A stretch of 64,000 nt of DNA from Vibrio marinisediminis (GCF_014050145.1 NZ_JACFYF010000005.1:1-64000); one strand, 5' to 3'. Shown: positions 42,534-52,588, numbered from the stretch's first letter. A program made the numbers and translations. The notes: a model not told the origin generated them from the sequence alone.

Positions 42534-43472
42534 TCATGTTTTTTCTGCATAAATTTTCACATTTAGCTGCCCAGATTTATCCACACTGGCTCGATACATA
42601 CCGATAGAATTAAGCGCAAAATGAATTTCACCTTGGCAGTCGACAGCAATCACACCACCTTCCCCGCCCATCTCTTTTAGCTCCCCTTGGATGACAGCTT
42701 CACAGGCAGTTTGAACATTTTCACCGAGGTAGCGCATTCGTGCTGCGATATCAGCACTCACCGCCTTACGTAAGAAAAATTCGCCAACACCTGCGGCGGA
42801 AATGGCGACATTGCCATTTTCGGCAAAAGTACCCGCTCCGATGATCGGAGAATCGCCAACTCGACCGTATTTCTTGTTGGTAATGCCACCAGTGCTCGTA
42901 GCCGCCGCAAGATTGCCGTACTGATCGAGCGCCACCGCACCTACGGTTCCATGTTTGTCATCATCCGGATAATTGGCTTCTGACAGTGCCACCGAATTGG
43001 AATCTTTGATCGCCATCAGTTGCTCATATCGTCGGTCAGTGAAGAAATAATCTTGCTCGGTAAAAATATGCCCATGCTGAAAGGCAAACTCTTCTGCACC
43101 ATCCCCCATCAATAACACATGCTGACTTTGCTGCATTACGTCATAAGCCAAAGCAATGGGATTTTTTATGTGACGAACGCAGGCAACCGCTCCGGCTTCA
43201 CTATTGCCATTCATAATACAGGCATCCATCTCAACCATCTCTTTATGGGTGAGTACAGAGCCTTTGCCGGCATTGAAATGGGGAGAGTCTTCAAGCACTT
43301 TAACCGCTGCGACCACGGCATCGACAGACAAACCACCTTGTGTAAGGACCTGATATCCGGCTTTGACTGCAACTTCGAGATCATGCTCAATTGCCGATTG
43401 CAGCGAAGCACTCATTTGCTCGGGTAAAATGGTGCCAGCGCCGCCATGAATAGCGATAGAAAATGGGGGCAT
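42534..43472 (-). CDS. iaaA: Isoaspartyl peptidase / L-asparaginase (Ntn hydrolase)
   Basis: Plant-type asparaginase that removes N-terminal isoaspartyl residues and hydrolyses asparagine. The 312-residue precursor cleaves itself before the nucleophile T176 in HGTVGAVALD to form alpha and beta chains. Further family blocks are IAIHGGAGTI, DSPHFNAGKGSVLT, TSTGGITNKKYGRVGDSPI and GVGEFFLRKAVS. There is no signal peptide, so it is cytoplasmic. A monocistronic unit between purA and slyD. Confidence 0.92.
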   Translation of the reverse strand: MPPFSIAIHGGAGTILPEQMSASLQSAIEHDLEVAVKAGYQVLTQGGLSVDAVVAAVKVLEDSPHFNAGKGSVLTHKEMVEMDACIMNGNSEAGAVACVRHIKNPIALAYDVMQQSQHVLLMGDGAEEFAFQHGHIFTEQDYFFTDRRYEQLMAIKDSNSVALSEANYPDDDKHGTVGAVALDQYGNLAAATSTGGITNKKYGRVGDSPIIGAGTFAENGNVAISAAGVGEFFLRKAVSADIAARMRYLGENVQTACEAVIQGELKEMGGEGGVIAVDCQGEIHFALNSIGMYRASVDKSGQLNVKIYAEKT

Positions 43473-43542
43473 ACTCTCGACCTCTGATAAGAAAATAGAT
43501 CAACCAAATGTTTGAACCAGCAAACACCCAGCCTTTAAAAGT

Positions 43543-43578
43543 AAAAAGCGCAGCTTGAATTCACAAGCTGCGCTTTTT
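43543..43578 (-). terminator. Terminator of slyD
   Basis: AAAAAGCGCAGCTTG and CAAGCTGCGCTTTTT form a perfect 15-base stem around AATTCA, about 40 bases after the slyD stop. Confidence 0.9.
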
Positions 43579-43615
43579 ATACATTTGGCTTAATACTTAA
43601 TCTAAAGGCATGTGA

Positions 43616-44197
43616 TTAGTGAGAACCACAACCGCCGCCACCGCAGCATTCGTGATCGTCGCCTTTCTCTTCGCCGCCACAGCAGCCGCCTTCGTGGTCG
43701 TGGTCATGATCGTGACCACCACAGCAACCGCCAGCTTGGTGTACATGACCGTGCTCGATTTCTTCTGCTGTTGCTTCACGAACTGCTACAACTTCAACAA
43801 CGAATGTTAGAGTGTGACCAGCTAGCATGTGGTTACCATCAACAACCACTTCATCGCCATCAACTTCTGTTACTTCTACAGGGATTGGACCTTGATCAGT
43901 ATCCGCTAGGAAACGCATACCTACTTCAATTTGCTCAACACCATGGAATACGTTCGCAGGAACGCGTTGCACTAGCTCATCACTGTGCTCACCGTAACCG
44001 TCTTCTGGAGCGATCGTTACGTCAAACTTATCGCCTGCAACTTTGCCTTCTAGCGCAGCTTCAAGACCAGAGATTAGGTTGTTGTTACCGTGTAGGTAGT
44101 CTAGTGGTGCTTCAACTGTTGATTGGTCAACAACTGCACCGTCTTCTAGTTTCACTTGGTACGCTAGGCTTACGACTACGTTCTTTTCAATTTTCAT
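43616..44197 (-). CDS. slyD: FKBP-type peptidyl-prolyl isomerase and metallochaperone SlyD
   Basis: 193 residues. The FKBP domain (residues 1-70 and 125-145, LAYQVKLEDGAVVDQSTVEA) has the insert-in-flap chaperone domain in between (ISGLEAALEGKVAGDKFDVT, EDGYGEHSDELVQRVPANVF). The last 45 residues are rich in His, Cys and Gly (HDHDHDHEGGCC, HECCGGGGCGSH) and bind nickel in E. coli SlyD, which supplies hydrogenase maturation. The yheV, kefB, kefG and yheS genes that follow upstream are the same as in E. coli. Confidence 0.96.
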   Translation of the reverse strand: MKIEKNVVVSLAYQVKLEDGAVVDQSTVEAPLDYLHGNNNLISGLEAALEGKVAGDKFDVTIAPEDGYGEHSDELVQRVPANVFHGVEQIEVGMRFLADTDQGPIPVEVTEVDGDEVVVDGNHMLAGHTLTFVVEVVAVREATAEEIEHGHVHQAGGCCGGHDHDHDHEGGCCGGEEKGDDHECCGGGGCGSH

Positions 44198-44282
44198 ACT
44201 TGCTCCAAGGCATTGGGTACCCAGACAGCTGGGGAATAAAACATTAACCCGGCTATTATGGGGATCAATTTGAGAAACACAA

Positions 44283-44477
44283 TCAGTCAGGTCTAAAAAT
44301 ACCGATCATATTTTCATCAGCACGCTGCGTTTTTTCCACCGATTGAGGCTTACGCTGTTCGTGGTAATCGCAATCAACACACTCTACCAATTCAATATTA
44401 TTTTCTATCCACCAGCGCAAACTGTCTTGCTGCTGGCACTGTGGACAACTCGCACCTGCAATGAATCGTTTCTTCAT
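44283..44477 (-). CDS. yheV: YheV-type putative metal-binding protein
   Basis: A 64-residue protein with two CxxC pairs (C11-PQ-C14 and C33-VD-C36) that form a likely zinc ribbon, then a charged tail. It matches YheV, which neighbours kefB and slyD in E. coli. The ATG at 44477 is preferred because AAGGGAAAGAG precedes it; a TTG eight codons upstream would overlap that site. Function is unknown. Confidence 0.85.
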   Translation of the reverse strand: MKKRFIAGASCPQCQQQDSLRWWIENNIELVECVDCDYHEQRKPQSVEKTQRADENMIGIFRPD

Positions 44478-44560
44478 TTTTATTCTCTTTCCCTTAGGCA
44501 AACCATGCTGAATTCAGAGCCTTGTCGCTGAACCAAGCATTTCACGTTGTTTCTCTATAA

Positions 44561-46357
44561 TCAGTCCCAGAAGTTTTTCGTTTGCTGATCATTTTCCATC
44601 TCACGACCAAAAATCTCTTCCAGTTCTTTACGAGCTTCTTTGGCTCTTTGTGCCAATTGCTTATCTTCACTGTGTTGCGGTAGTAACTCTTTGAGCATCG
44701 CATTATCGAGTTTTCTAAAATGCGCTTCCGCTCGATGAGCTTGATAAGGGTGCATCCCCAACTCGATTAAAGCTAATTTACCTAAATCTAACGCGCCGAG
44801 GAAAGTTTCACGAGAGTACTTATCGACGCCATGGCTGAGCAATTGATACGCCTCTACACGGCTGCGAGCCCGAGCCAATACCTTAAGTTGAGGAAAATGC
44901 TGACGACATAAATCAACGATTTGCATCATTTCATCAGGCGAGTCGGTGCACAAGATAATGGCTTCGGCTTTACTCGCCCCTGCCGCTCGTAATAAATCCA
45001 ATTGGGTCGCATCACCATAAAATACCTTATAGCCATACTTTCTCAGTAACTGAATTTGGCTCGCGTCGCTTTCTAAAATGGTGAGCTTAATTTTGTTGGC
45101 ATACAACAGGCGACCAACGATTTGTCCGAAACGACCAAATCCCGCAATAATCACTCTGGGTTGGTTATCCACCACATCACTGGCAAGTTGCGCTTCTTCC
45201 TCTTGGTTGAGCTTTCGTGCGTACCACTTTTCTTGCCCCATCAACAAAATAGGTGTTGTCACCATGGATAAACTGACAACCACCAACAAAAAGGCCGTTT
45301 GCTCGCTGGTTAATAGGTTTTGGTTTTGCGCCGCGGTGAAAATAACAAAAGCAAACTCGCCACCTTGGCTTAAAATTGCGGCCATACGGCTACGAGATTT
45401 CGCTCGGCTTCCCGCGATTCGCGCTAATACATACAGCAATAAGCCTTTAATCGTCACCAACGCCAGTACGCTAAATACAATCACCCAAGGTTGATGAGCC
45501 AATAAACCTAGGTTCACCGCCATACCAACCGCAATAAAGAACAACCCAAGCAATAAACCTTTAAATGGCTCAATGGCTATCTCTAGTTCGTGGCGATATT
45601 CACTCTCTGCCAGCAGCACCCCGGCAAGAAACGCTCCCAATGCCATTGATAGCCCAAGCTGCTTCATTATGAGGGCAATACCAATCACGAGCAGTAGCGC
45701 GGCAACGGTAAAGAGTTCTCGGACGCCACTGGTCACCACATAGCGAAACAAGGGACGTAATAAGAAATGCCCACCGAACAATAAGCCAAGCACACCACCT
45801 AACATCCATAAGCCGTCTTGCCAATTGCCACTGGTATTACCCGCCAACAGCGGCAGCATCGCGAGCATCGGGATCACAGCGATATCTTGGAATAGTAATA
45901 CAGCAAACCCTGACTGCCCGGTCTCTGTACCATCCAGACCTTGCTCTTCGATCACCTTCAATGCAATGGCCGTAGAAGATAATGCCAATCCCATCCCGAT
46001 GGTTAAACTCACTTGCCAACTCATGCCCAACGCACTAGCAATGATGGCTAGAACCGCAGTAGTAAACAGTACTTGCGCGCCACCTAAGCCGAGAATCGGA
46101 CCACGCAATTGCCAAAGTTTCTTGGGGTTAAGCTCTAAACCAATCAAAAACAGCAGTAACACCACGCCAAACTCTGCAAAGTGTAGGATGGCGTCAACAT
46201 CACGGATGAGCCCTAACCCCCACGGTCCAATCGCCACGCCAGCCAGTAAATAACCCAGTACCGAACCTAATCCCAAACGCTGCGCTAAAGGTACAGCCAC
46301 CACAGCGGCGGTTAGAAATATTGCACTGCTTTGCAAAAAGTCACTTTCAAGCGCCAT
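44561..46357 (-). CDS. kefB: Glutathione-regulated potassium-efflux antiporter KefB
   Basis: CPA2-type K+/H+ antiporter gated by glutathione adducts, protecting against electrophiles. 598 residues: twelve or more transmembrane helices from residue 8 (AIFLTAAVVAVPLAQRLGLG, VLLFQDIAVIPMLAMLPLLA) and a cytoplasmic RCK/TrkA-N domain beginning near residue 395 (PRVIIAGFGRFGQIVGRLLY). The ATG at 46357 has GGAGGT close upstream and overlaps the end of kefG by 11 bases. Confidence 0.93.
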   Translation of the reverse strand: MALESDFLQSSAIFLTAAVVAVPLAQRLGLGSVLGYLLAGVAIGPWGLGLIRDVDAILHFAEFGVVLLLFLIGLELNPKKLWQLRGPILGLGGAQVLFTTAVLAIIASALGMSWQVSLTIGMGLALSSTAIALKVIEEQGLDGTETGQSGFAVLLFQDIAVIPMLAMLPLLAGNTSGNWQDGLWMLGGVLGLLFGGHFLLRPLFRYVVTSGVRELFTVAALLLVIGIALIMKQLGLSMALGAFLAGVLLAESEYRHELEIAIEPFKGLLLGLFFIAVGMAVNLGLLAHQPWVIVFSVLALVTIKGLLLYVLARIAGSRAKSRSRMAAILSQGGEFAFVIFTAAQNQNLLTSEQTAFLLVVVSLSMVTTPILLMGQEKWYARKLNQEEEAQLASDVVDNQPRVIIAGFGRFGQIVGRLLYANKIKLTILESDASQIQLLRKYGYKVFYGDATQLDLLRAAGASKAEAIILCTDSPDEMMQIVDLCRQHFPQLKVLARARSRVEAYQLLSHGVDKYSRETFLGALDLGKLALIELGMHPYQAHRAEAHFRKLDNAMLKELLPQHSEDKQLAQRAKEARKELEEIFGREMENDQQTKNFWD

Positions 46358-46952
46358 TGTTACCTCCCGTGCTGCCATCGCCATCACTTTGGCTCTCCAC
46401 ACCAATTAGAGGCTCACTTAGCCATTGACGGTAGCGTTCGGCATGCTGCTCTCGCTGCAAATCCGAAACATTACGCGCCCAATAAAGTACAAGCGGCTCT
46501 ATCCAGTGCATACGGCATAGCGCAGCCGTCAATTCAAACGGCTGTAAAATCTGTTCTAACGGGTATTTATTATAGCCATGTTCACCAAAGGCCTCTTGCT
46601 TACCACCAGTGGTAATGACACTTCGCCAATACTTGCCTTGCAGTGAACTCCCTTCGCCATAGGCAAAACCTTTTTTGCCTAGTACACGGTCTAGCCACTC
46701 TTTTAATAGCGCCGGACAAGAGTAGAGATACATAGGGTGATGGAACACAATCACATCATGTTCGAGTAGCGCGTCATGTTCAGCGCTGACATCAATAAAG
46801 AAATCGGGGTAGAGGGCGTAAAGATCACGCACAGTTACATGTTCAAGTGAGCTGATCTGATTGATCATAACTTGATTGGCGATGGAAGTTTGCGATTCCG
46901 GGTGAGCGTAAATGACTAGTACTTTAGCCTGAGCAGTAGCTGGCAAAACCAT
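46347..46952 (-). CDS. kefG: KefB ancillary oxidoreductase KefG
   Basis: Flavodoxin-like NAD(P)H quinone-reductase-type protein required for full KefB activity. About 200 residues with KVLVIYAHPESQTSIANQVM, DVIVFHHPMYLYSCPALLKE and GKYWRSVITTGGKQEAFGEH. AAGGA abuts the ATG, leaving no spacing, so a TTG two codons later (46946) may be the true start. It overlaps kefB and is divergent from yheS, as in E. coli. Confidence 0.92.
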   Translation of the reverse strand: MVLPATAQAKVLVIYAHPESQTSIANQVMINQISSLEHVTVRDLYALYPDFFIDVSAEHDALLEHDVIVFHHPMYLYSCPALLKEWLDRVLGKKGFAYGEGSSLQGKYWRSVITTGGKQEAFGEHGYNKYPLEQILQPFELTAALCRMHWIEPLVLYWARNVSDLQREQHAERYRQWLSEPLIGVESQSDGDGSTGGNNGA

Positions 46953-47086
46953 TCCTTGTACAGCAATCCTATTATTTTCGTTATCATTTTGTTATACGCG
47001 GTTGAAGCCAATAACGCAATGATCGACTTTTTCGACCATTCCTCCTACTATGCGGTGCGAAATGATTAAAGAAAAAACAGAACGCT

Positions 47087-49009
47087 ATGATTACCTTCTC
47101 TGACATTCAATTGCTACGTGGTGGCAAGCCCCTACTTGATAATGCATCTGCAACCATCCACCCTGGCGATAAAGTCGGTTTGGTGGGTAAAAACGGCTGC
47201 GGAAAATCGACTCTTTTTGCTCTGATCAAAGATGAGCTTTCGATTGATGCTGGCAACTTTAGCAAACCTGCTCATTGGGAGCTGGCTTGGGTAGCACAAG
47301 AAACCCCTGCTCTCGATCGCACCGCACTGGAATACGTGATTGACGGTGATCGTGAGTTTCGCTCTCTAGAGCAACAACTAACCGCCGCAGAAGAAGCTGA
47401 TAACGGTACGTTAGTAGCTGAGCTACATGGCAAAATTGAAACCATCGGCGGTTACAGCATTCGCGCTCGCGCTGCCGAGCTGCTTGATGGTCTTGGCTTT
47501 ACTCAGCCACAAATGAGTTGGAACCTAACTCAGTTTTCGGGTGGTTGGCGCATGCGCCTCAACCTCGCGCAAGCGCTACTATGTCGTTCTGATCTTTTGT
47601 TACTTGATGAACCAACCAACCACTTGGATCTCGATGCCGTAATGTGGTTAGAACGTTGGCTGCAAAACTACCCAGGCACACTAGTGCTGATTTCGCATGA
47701 CCGCGATTTCCTTGACCCAATTGTTAGCCGCGTTATCCATGTAGAAAATCAGAACCTCAACGAATACACCGGTAACTACTCTTCGTTTGAAGAACAAAGA
47801 GCACAAAAACTGATCCTGCAACAAGCGATGTTTGCCAAGCAACAAAAGCACATGGCGCATATGCAAAGCTACATTGATCGCTTCCGTTATAAAGCGTCTA
47901 AAGCACGCCAAGCGCAAAGCCGTATTAAAGCGCTAGAGCGGATGGAGAAAGTACTGCCAGCGCAGTTCGATAACCCTTTCAGTTTTGAGTTCCGCGAACC
48001 CGAAGCGCTGCCAAACCCTATCATCATGATGGATGAAGCATCGGCAGGGTACGGTGATAACCTAATTCTTGAAAAAATCCGCCTTAACTTGGTACCTGGT
48101 AGCCGCATTGGTCTACTCGGGCGCAATGGCGCGGGTAAATCAACACTGATTAAATTGCTATCAGGTGAGCACAAACCACAAAGTGGTGAGCTTACCTATT
48201 CACAAGGGGTCAAGATTGGTTACTTTGCCCAGCATCAACTTGAAACCTTACATCCAGAAGAAACACCTTTACAGCATTTGATGCAAATCGCCCCTAAGCA
48301 TACCGAGCAGCAACTGCGTGATTATTTAGGCAGCTTTGGCTTCCAAGGTGAAAAGGCACTGGAGAAAGTAGCTCCGTTCTCTGGCGGTGAAAAAGCCCGC
48401 TTAGTCTTGGCGTTAGTTGTTTGGCAGAAGCCCAACTTACTGCTCCTCGATGAACCGACCAACCACCTTGATCTCGATATGCGTCAAGCTTTGACTATGG
48501 CTTTGCAAACGTTTGAAGGTGCGATGGTGATTGTTTCGCACGACCGTTACTTATTACGTGCCACCACAGATGACCTCTATTTAGTTCATGACCGCCAGGT
48601 TGCCCCATTTGATGGTGATCTCAATGATTACTATAAATGGCTAACCGAGCAGCAAAGAGCTGAACGTCGTGAAGCACAAGCCGACCAACCAGAAAAGAAC
48701 AGTGCCAACAGTGCTGCGGCTAAAAAAGACCAAAAGCGACGTGAAGCAGAGTTCCGAAAACTCACCGCGCCAATTCGCAAAAAATTGACACAACTAGAAG
48801 ACAAAATGGATAAGTTGGGTCAAAAATTATCCGAAGCTGAAGGCAATTTATCTGATAACTCGCTGTATGAAGCCGAAAATAAGGCTAAACTTAATCAAGT
48901 TCTGGCTGATCAAGCCTCTAGTAAAGCTGAGTTAGAAGATGTTGAAGTGGATTGGATGGCTCTTCAGGAAGAGCTAGAGCAGATGGAACAGGAGTTCAAT
49001 GATCAATGA
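47087..49009 (+). CDS. yheS: ABC-F family ATPase YheS
   Basis: Soluble tandem ABC protein of 640 residues with no membrane segments. Walker A GKNGCGKST near residue 37 and GRNGAGKST near 347; signatures FSGGWRMRLNLA and FSGGEKARLVLA; Walker B LLLLDEPTNHLDL twice; an ABC-F linker with RYKASKARQAQSRIKALERM; and a charged C-terminal coiled coil (about 525-640). ABC-F proteins act on the ribosome; YheS has been tied to translation of difficult nascent chains. Its last codons overlap the next gene. Confidence 0.93.
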   Translation: MITFSDIQLLRGGKPLLDNASATIHPGDKVGLVGKNGCGKSTLFALIKDELSIDAGNFSKPAHWELAWVAQETPALDRTALEYVIDGDREFRSLEQQLTAAEEADNGTLVAELHGKIETIGGYSIRARAAELLDGLGFTQPQMSWNLTQFSGGWRMRLNLAQALLCRSDLLLLDEPTNHLDLDAVMWLERWLQNYPGTLVLISHDRDFLDPIVSRVIHVENQNLNEYTGNYSSFEEQRAQKLILQQAMFAKQQKHMAHMQSYIDRFRYKASKARQAQSRIKALERMEKVLPAQFDNPFSFEFREPEALPNPIIMMDEASAGYGDNLILEKIRLNLVPGSRIGLLGRNGAGKSTLIKLLSGEHKPQSGELTYSQGVKIGYFAQHQLETLHPEETPLQHLMQIAPKHTEQQLRDYLGSFGFQGEKALEKVAPFSGGEKARLVLALVVWQKPNLLLLDEPTNHLDLDMRQALTMALQTFEGAMVIVSHDRYLLRATTDDLYLVHDRQVAPFDGDLNDYYKWLTEQQRAERREAQADQPEKNSANSAAAKKDQKRREAEFRKLTAPIRKKLTQLEDKMDKLGQKLSEAEGNLSDNSLYEAENKAKLNQVLADQASSKAELEDVEVDWMALQEELEQMEQEFNDQ

Positions 49010-49494
49010 GTATCGAGCGCGTATATCTTTCTTTAACACTTGAACGGCTATGGCAATTTAGTTTGCAATATTACAGTGTTCGAGAAGTGAAAGAGGCGTG
49101 CTTAGCTCTACAGAATCAATACCATGGCAATGTGAATTTACTCTTGCTACTTAAGTGGCTTGATGAACAAGGCGCAGCCATTGATGACCGTGATTGGCCT
49201 AAAGTGGAACTCTGCTTAGGTCGTTCCGAATCTTTGCTCAGTAGTTTTCGAGAATTGAGAAGAAAGCTAAAACGTAATCTTCCCGACACCTTGTACCGAG
49301 AAACATTACAGTTTGAATTACAATTAGAAAAGCAACAACAATCTGATTTAGTTGATTGCATCAATGGGCTCACGTTAGGCAATGCCAATGGTGAGTCCAT
49401 GGCTCTTCGTTATTGTCGTCAGTTGGAAGGTGAACATCTTTACGCTGTGTTTTCACAGTCTTATTCATCGGATGAACCTACTGATACGCTATGA
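49006..49494 (+). CDS. TIGR02444 family protein
   Basis: A 162-residue soluble helical protein, starting MSIERVYLSLTLERLWQFSL with VREVKEACLALQNQYHGNVN and LLLLLKWLDEQGAAIDDRDW. This pattern matches the TIGR02444 (DUF2390) family of unknown function found near yheS in Vibrio and Pseudomonas relatives. It overlaps both neighbours by four bases (ATGA), so yheS, this gene and yheT are one translational unit. Confidence 0.82.
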   Translation: MSIERVYLSLTLERLWQFSLQYYSVREVKEACLALQNQYHGNVNLLLLLKWLDEQGAAIDDRDWPKVELCLGRSESLLSSFRELRRKLKRNLPDTLYRETLQFELQLEKQQQSDLVDCINGLTLGNANGESMALRYCRQLEGEHLYAVFSQSYSSDEPTDTL

Positions 49495-50465
49495 CTAAAT
49501 TTACTGCAGCCTCCGGTATTACCAACCCACATTTGCAAACCTTAGCGCCGCGCTTTATTCGTAAGAAAGCGCTGTTTGAGCCGGTTTGGCAAACTCTAGA
49601 TACGCCCGATGGTGATTTCATTGATCTTGCTTGGAGTGAAGACCCCAACGCCAAAACCGATCAAGACAAACCGATTTTCATTCTATTCCATGGTTTAGAA
49701 GGCTGCTTTTATAGCCCTTATGCCAATGGATTAATGAATGCCTTTGCCAAAGATGGCTGGTTATCGGTCATGATGCATTTTCGTGGTTGTAGTGGAAAAC
49801 CCAATCGACTCCCGCGAGCCTACCACTCAGGTGAAGTCGAGGATGCTCGCTTCTTTTTAGAAAAAATCCATCAACAATACCCAGAGCGCGTTAAAGTCGC
49901 TGTTGGTATTTCTCTCGGTGGTAATATGCTGGCGAACTACTTAGCAGAATATGCCGATGAACCATTAATTGATGCGGCCTCCATCGTTTCTGCGCCGTTA
50001 GATCTTTCTGCCTGCTCACTGCGCATTGAGCAAGGTTTTTCTAAAATCTACAAAACCTATTTGCTCAACTCACTCAAGCGTAATGCCTTGCGCAAACATC
50101 ACTTACTCAAAGGTGAATTAGGGCTGACTTATCAATGCATCAAGCGTGTCACTAAGCTGTATGATTTTGATGACTTGATCACCGCGCCACTGCACGGTTT
50201 TAAAGATGCCGAAGATTATTACCAGCGCTGCTCAGGCATTCATCGCCTACAACAAATCAAACTGCCGACTCAAATCATTCACGCCAAAGATGACCCGTTT
50301 ATGACTGATGCGGTGATCCCTCACTTTGTTTTGCCTGAAAATATTGACTATCGATTATTTGATAAAGGTGGACACGTTGGCTTTGTTACCGGTTCATTGT
50401 TAAAACCTAGGTTTTGGCTTGAAGAGATGCTTCCCGCTTACTATCAACCATTAAAACCCGCATAA
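49491..50465 (+). CDS. yheT: Alpha/beta hydrolase YheT
   Basis: 324 residues with the alpha/beta-hydrolase layout: FILFHGLEGCFYSPYANGLM, HFRGCSGKPNRLPRAYHSGE, nucleophile elbow GISLGGNMLANYLAEY (serine near 142), acid in HAKDDPFM, and GGHVGFV for the histidine. It matches the YheT/EMB8 group of esterase-like proteins; the substrate is not known. Third gene of the yheS unit and followed by yheU, as in E. coli. Confidence 0.9.
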   Translation: MTKFTAASGITNPHLQTLAPRFIRKKALFEPVWQTLDTPDGDFIDLAWSEDPNAKTDQDKPIFILFHGLEGCFYSPYANGLMNAFAKDGWLSVMMHFRGCSGKPNRLPRAYHSGEVEDARFFLEKIHQQYPERVKVAVGISLGGNMLANYLAEYADEPLIDAASIVSAPLDLSACSLRIEQGFSKIYKTYLLNSLKRNALRKHHLLKGELGLTYQCIKRVTKLYDFDDLITAPLHGFKDAEDYYQRCSGIHRLQQIKLPTQIIHAKDDPFMTDAVIPHFVLPENIDYRLFDKGGHVGFVTGSLLKPRFWLEEMLPAYYQPLKPA

Positions 50466-50525
50466 TACCCACACAGCCAAACCATCCGCAGTTTGGCTCT
50501 ATCATCATAGAATGAAGAGGTATTT

Positions 50526-50738
50526 ATGATTGTTCCTTGGCAAGGTATTTCCGCAGAAACCTTAGAAAACCTAATCCGCGAATTTGTGCTGCGAGAAGGC
50601 ACAGATTACGGCGATATGGAAATATCACTGCAAGATAAAGTCGACCAAGTGAAAGCTCAACTCGCTTCTGGTGAAGCCGTCATCGTTTACTCAGAACTGC
50701 ATGAGACTGTCGATATCCAACTCAGACAAAAGTTTTGA
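50526..50738 (+). CDS. yheU: YheU family protein
   Basis: A 70-residue protein starting [20 protein letters not shown] and ending [17 protein letters not shown], a close match to the small YheU (UPF0270) family. Function unknown. GAAGAGG lies upstream of the start. It comes 60 bases after yheT, as in E. coli. Confidence 0.9.
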   Translation: MIVPWQGISAETLENLIREFVLREGTDYGDMEISLQDKVDQVKAQLASGEAVIVYSELHETVDIQLRQKF

Positions 50739-50844
50739 ACGTTTAAGTTTTTAAACAAAACGTTAAAGCATGTTATATTGTTGAATCGAATTTGTAATAC
50801 CCATTCGAATATTAACAGGAACGTTATTTTAGACAGGGTTTGTC

Positions 50845-51714
50845 ATGTCAGCAAAACATCCAATCATCGCCGTAACGGGCTCGTCCGGAGCGGGGACCAC
50901 CACTACCTCTGAAGCCTTTCGCAAAATGTTCAATATGATGGACATCAAGCCTGCGTGGGTTGAAGGGGATAGTTTCCATCGTTTTACTCGTCCAGAAATG
51001 GACATTGAGATCCGTAAAGCGCGCGATCAAGGTCGTCATATTAGCTACTTTGGTCCTCAAGCGAATGACTTCCCCACTCTGGCTGAGTTCTTCCATCAAT
51101 ACGGTAATGACGGTACTGGTAAAGTACGCCGTTACTTACATACCTTTGATGAGGCGGTGCCTTACAATCAAATGCCGGGCACATTTACCCCTTGGCAAGA
51201 TCTCCCTGAAAATAGCGATGTCCTCTTCTATGAAGGTCTGCATGGAGGCGTGGTCGATGGTGACATCAACGTCGCGCAACATGTTGATTTTTTGATAGGC
51301 ATGGTACCCATCGTCAACCTTGAATGGATCCAAAAATTTGTGCGAGATACCCGAGATCGCGGGCATTCGCGCGAAGCGGTTATGGACTCGATCGTACGCT
51401 CGATGGATGACTACTTAAACTACATAACTCCGCAGTTTTCACGAACTCACATTAACTTTCAACGAGTGCCAACCGTTGATACATCCAACCCTCTTGATGC
51501 GAAGGGGATTCCAAGCTTGGATGAAAGCTTTGTCGTAATTCGCCTACGCGGCTTTAAAAATGTTGACTATCCATACCTATTAGCAATGATAGATGGTTCA
51601 TTCATGTCGCGTCACAACACACTGGTTGTACCTGGTGGAAAAATGAGTTTCGCGATGGAATTAATCGTCAGACCGATTCTTCAACAATTGATAGAAACGG
51701 GAAAAATCGGCTAA
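50845..51714 (+). CDS. prkB: Phosphoribulokinase-like kinase PrkB
   Basis: 289 residues, P-loop GSSGAGTTTTSEAF near 12-25, then WVEGDSFHRFTRPEMD, GLHGGVVDGDINVAQHVDFL and RDTRDRGHSREAVMDSIVRS, as in phosphoribulokinases. E. coli PrkB has the same position between yheU and crp. A role in carbon fixation is unlikely because no Rubisco is expected; the true substrate is uncertain. Confidence 0.93.
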   Translation: MSAKHPIIAVTGSSGAGTTTTSEAFRKMFNMMDIKPAWVEGDSFHRFTRPEMDIEIRKARDQGRHISYFGPQANDFPTLAEFFHQYGNDGTGKVRRYLHTFDEAVPYNQMPGTFTPWQDLPENSDVLFYEGLHGGVVDGDINVAQHVDFLIGMVPIVNLEWIQKFVRDTRDRGHSREAVMDSIVRSMDDYLNYITPQFSRTHINFQRVPTVDTSNPLDAKGIPSLDESFVVIRLRGFKNVDYPYLLAMIDGSFMSRHNTLVVPGGKMSFAMELIVRPILQQLIETGKIG

Positions 51715-51748
51715 AACTCAGCACTAAAACGCGATTACTTTTCATACC

Positions 51749-51762
51749 GTGATCATGTGCAC
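51749..51762. promoter_or_regulatory. Possible CRP site in the crp upstream region
   Basis: GTGATCATGTGCAC fits GTGA-N6-TCAC with one mismatch. It lies about 200 bases before the crp start; crp is autoregulated through such sites in E. coli. The remaining upstream sequence (51763-51955) shows no confident promoter. Confidence 0.35.
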
Positions 51763-51955
51763 GTTTTTGCATCAAAAATAGCCTCTAGTACCCGATTAAA
51801 ATCAAGAAATGATTTGGGAAAAAGGATACTATTTTAAGCCGAAACACAAGATAGCTTGCAGCACTACTGAAGTGCTCTTATCCTAGCATTCCCCATTTTG
51901 GGCTTAGCTAAAACATGGAAAGCGCAAGCATACCCTGCAGAGGAAGTGAGATATT

Positions 51956-52588
51956 ATGGTTCTAGGTAAACCTCAAACCGATCCAACATTAGAGTGGTTC
52001 CTTTCACACTGTCATATTCATAAGTACCCATCAAAAAGCACGCTAATTCATGCGGGCGAAAAAGCAGAGACTTTGTACTACATCGTTAAAGGTTCTGTTG
52101 CGGTTCTTATTAAAGACGAAGAAGGTAAGGAAATGATCCTTTCTTACCTAAACCAAGGTGATTTCATCGGTGAGCTTGGTCTATTCGAAGAAGACCAAGA
52201 GCGTACCGCTTGGGTTCGTGCTAAATCTCCTTGTGAAGTGGCTGAGATTTCATTTAAGAAATTCCGTCAACTGATTCAAGTAAACCCTGATATTCTAATG
52301 CGTCTGTCTTCTCAGATGGCTCGTCGCCTACAAGTGACTAGCCAGAAAGTGGGCGACCTAGCATTCCTAGATGTAACTGGTCGTATCGCACAAACGCTAC
52401 TAAACCTAGCGAAACAACCTGATGCGATGACTCACCCAGACGGCATGCAAATTAAGATCACTCGTCAAGAAATCGGTCAAATCGTGGGTTGTTCTCGCGA
52501 AACTGTTGGTCGTATCTTGAAGATGCTTGAAGAGCAGAACTTAATTTCGGCTCACGGTAAAACTATCGTTGTGTACGGAACTCGCTAA
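51956..52588 (+). CDS. crp: Cyclic AMP receptor protein CRP
   Basis: Global regulator of carbon metabolism that also affects motility and competence in Vibrio. 210 residues: cAMP-binding barrel with [20 protein letters not shown] (Glu and Arg that bind cAMP), a dimerisation helix ([20 protein letters not shown]) and a helix-turn-helix [20 protein letters not shown]. Almost identical in layout to E. coli CRP. A terminator follows; CRP-like sites also appear at 38553. Confidence 0.99.
   Translation: MVLGKPQTDPTLEWFLSHCHIHKYPSKSTLIHAGEKAETLYYIVKGSVAVLIKDEEGKEMILSYLNQGDFIGELGLFEEDQERTAWVRAKSPCEVAEISFKKFRQLIQVNPDILMRLSSQMARRLQVTSQKVGDLAFLDVTGRIAQTLLNLAKQPDAMTHPDGMQIKITRQEIGQIVGCSRETVGRILKMLEEQNLISAHGKTIVVYGTR

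Noticed and set aside
43612-44247. 211-codon plus-strand frame over slyD, very rich in Arg, His and Leu
   Set aside because: This is the complement of the slyD gene; its odd composition reflects the His/Cys/Gly-rich tail of SlyD.
50737-50766. Overlapping inverted repeats (GTTTAA/TTAAAC and AACGTTT/AAACGTT) after yheU
   Set aside because: Very A/T-rich and lacking a T run in the right place; too weak to call a terminator.
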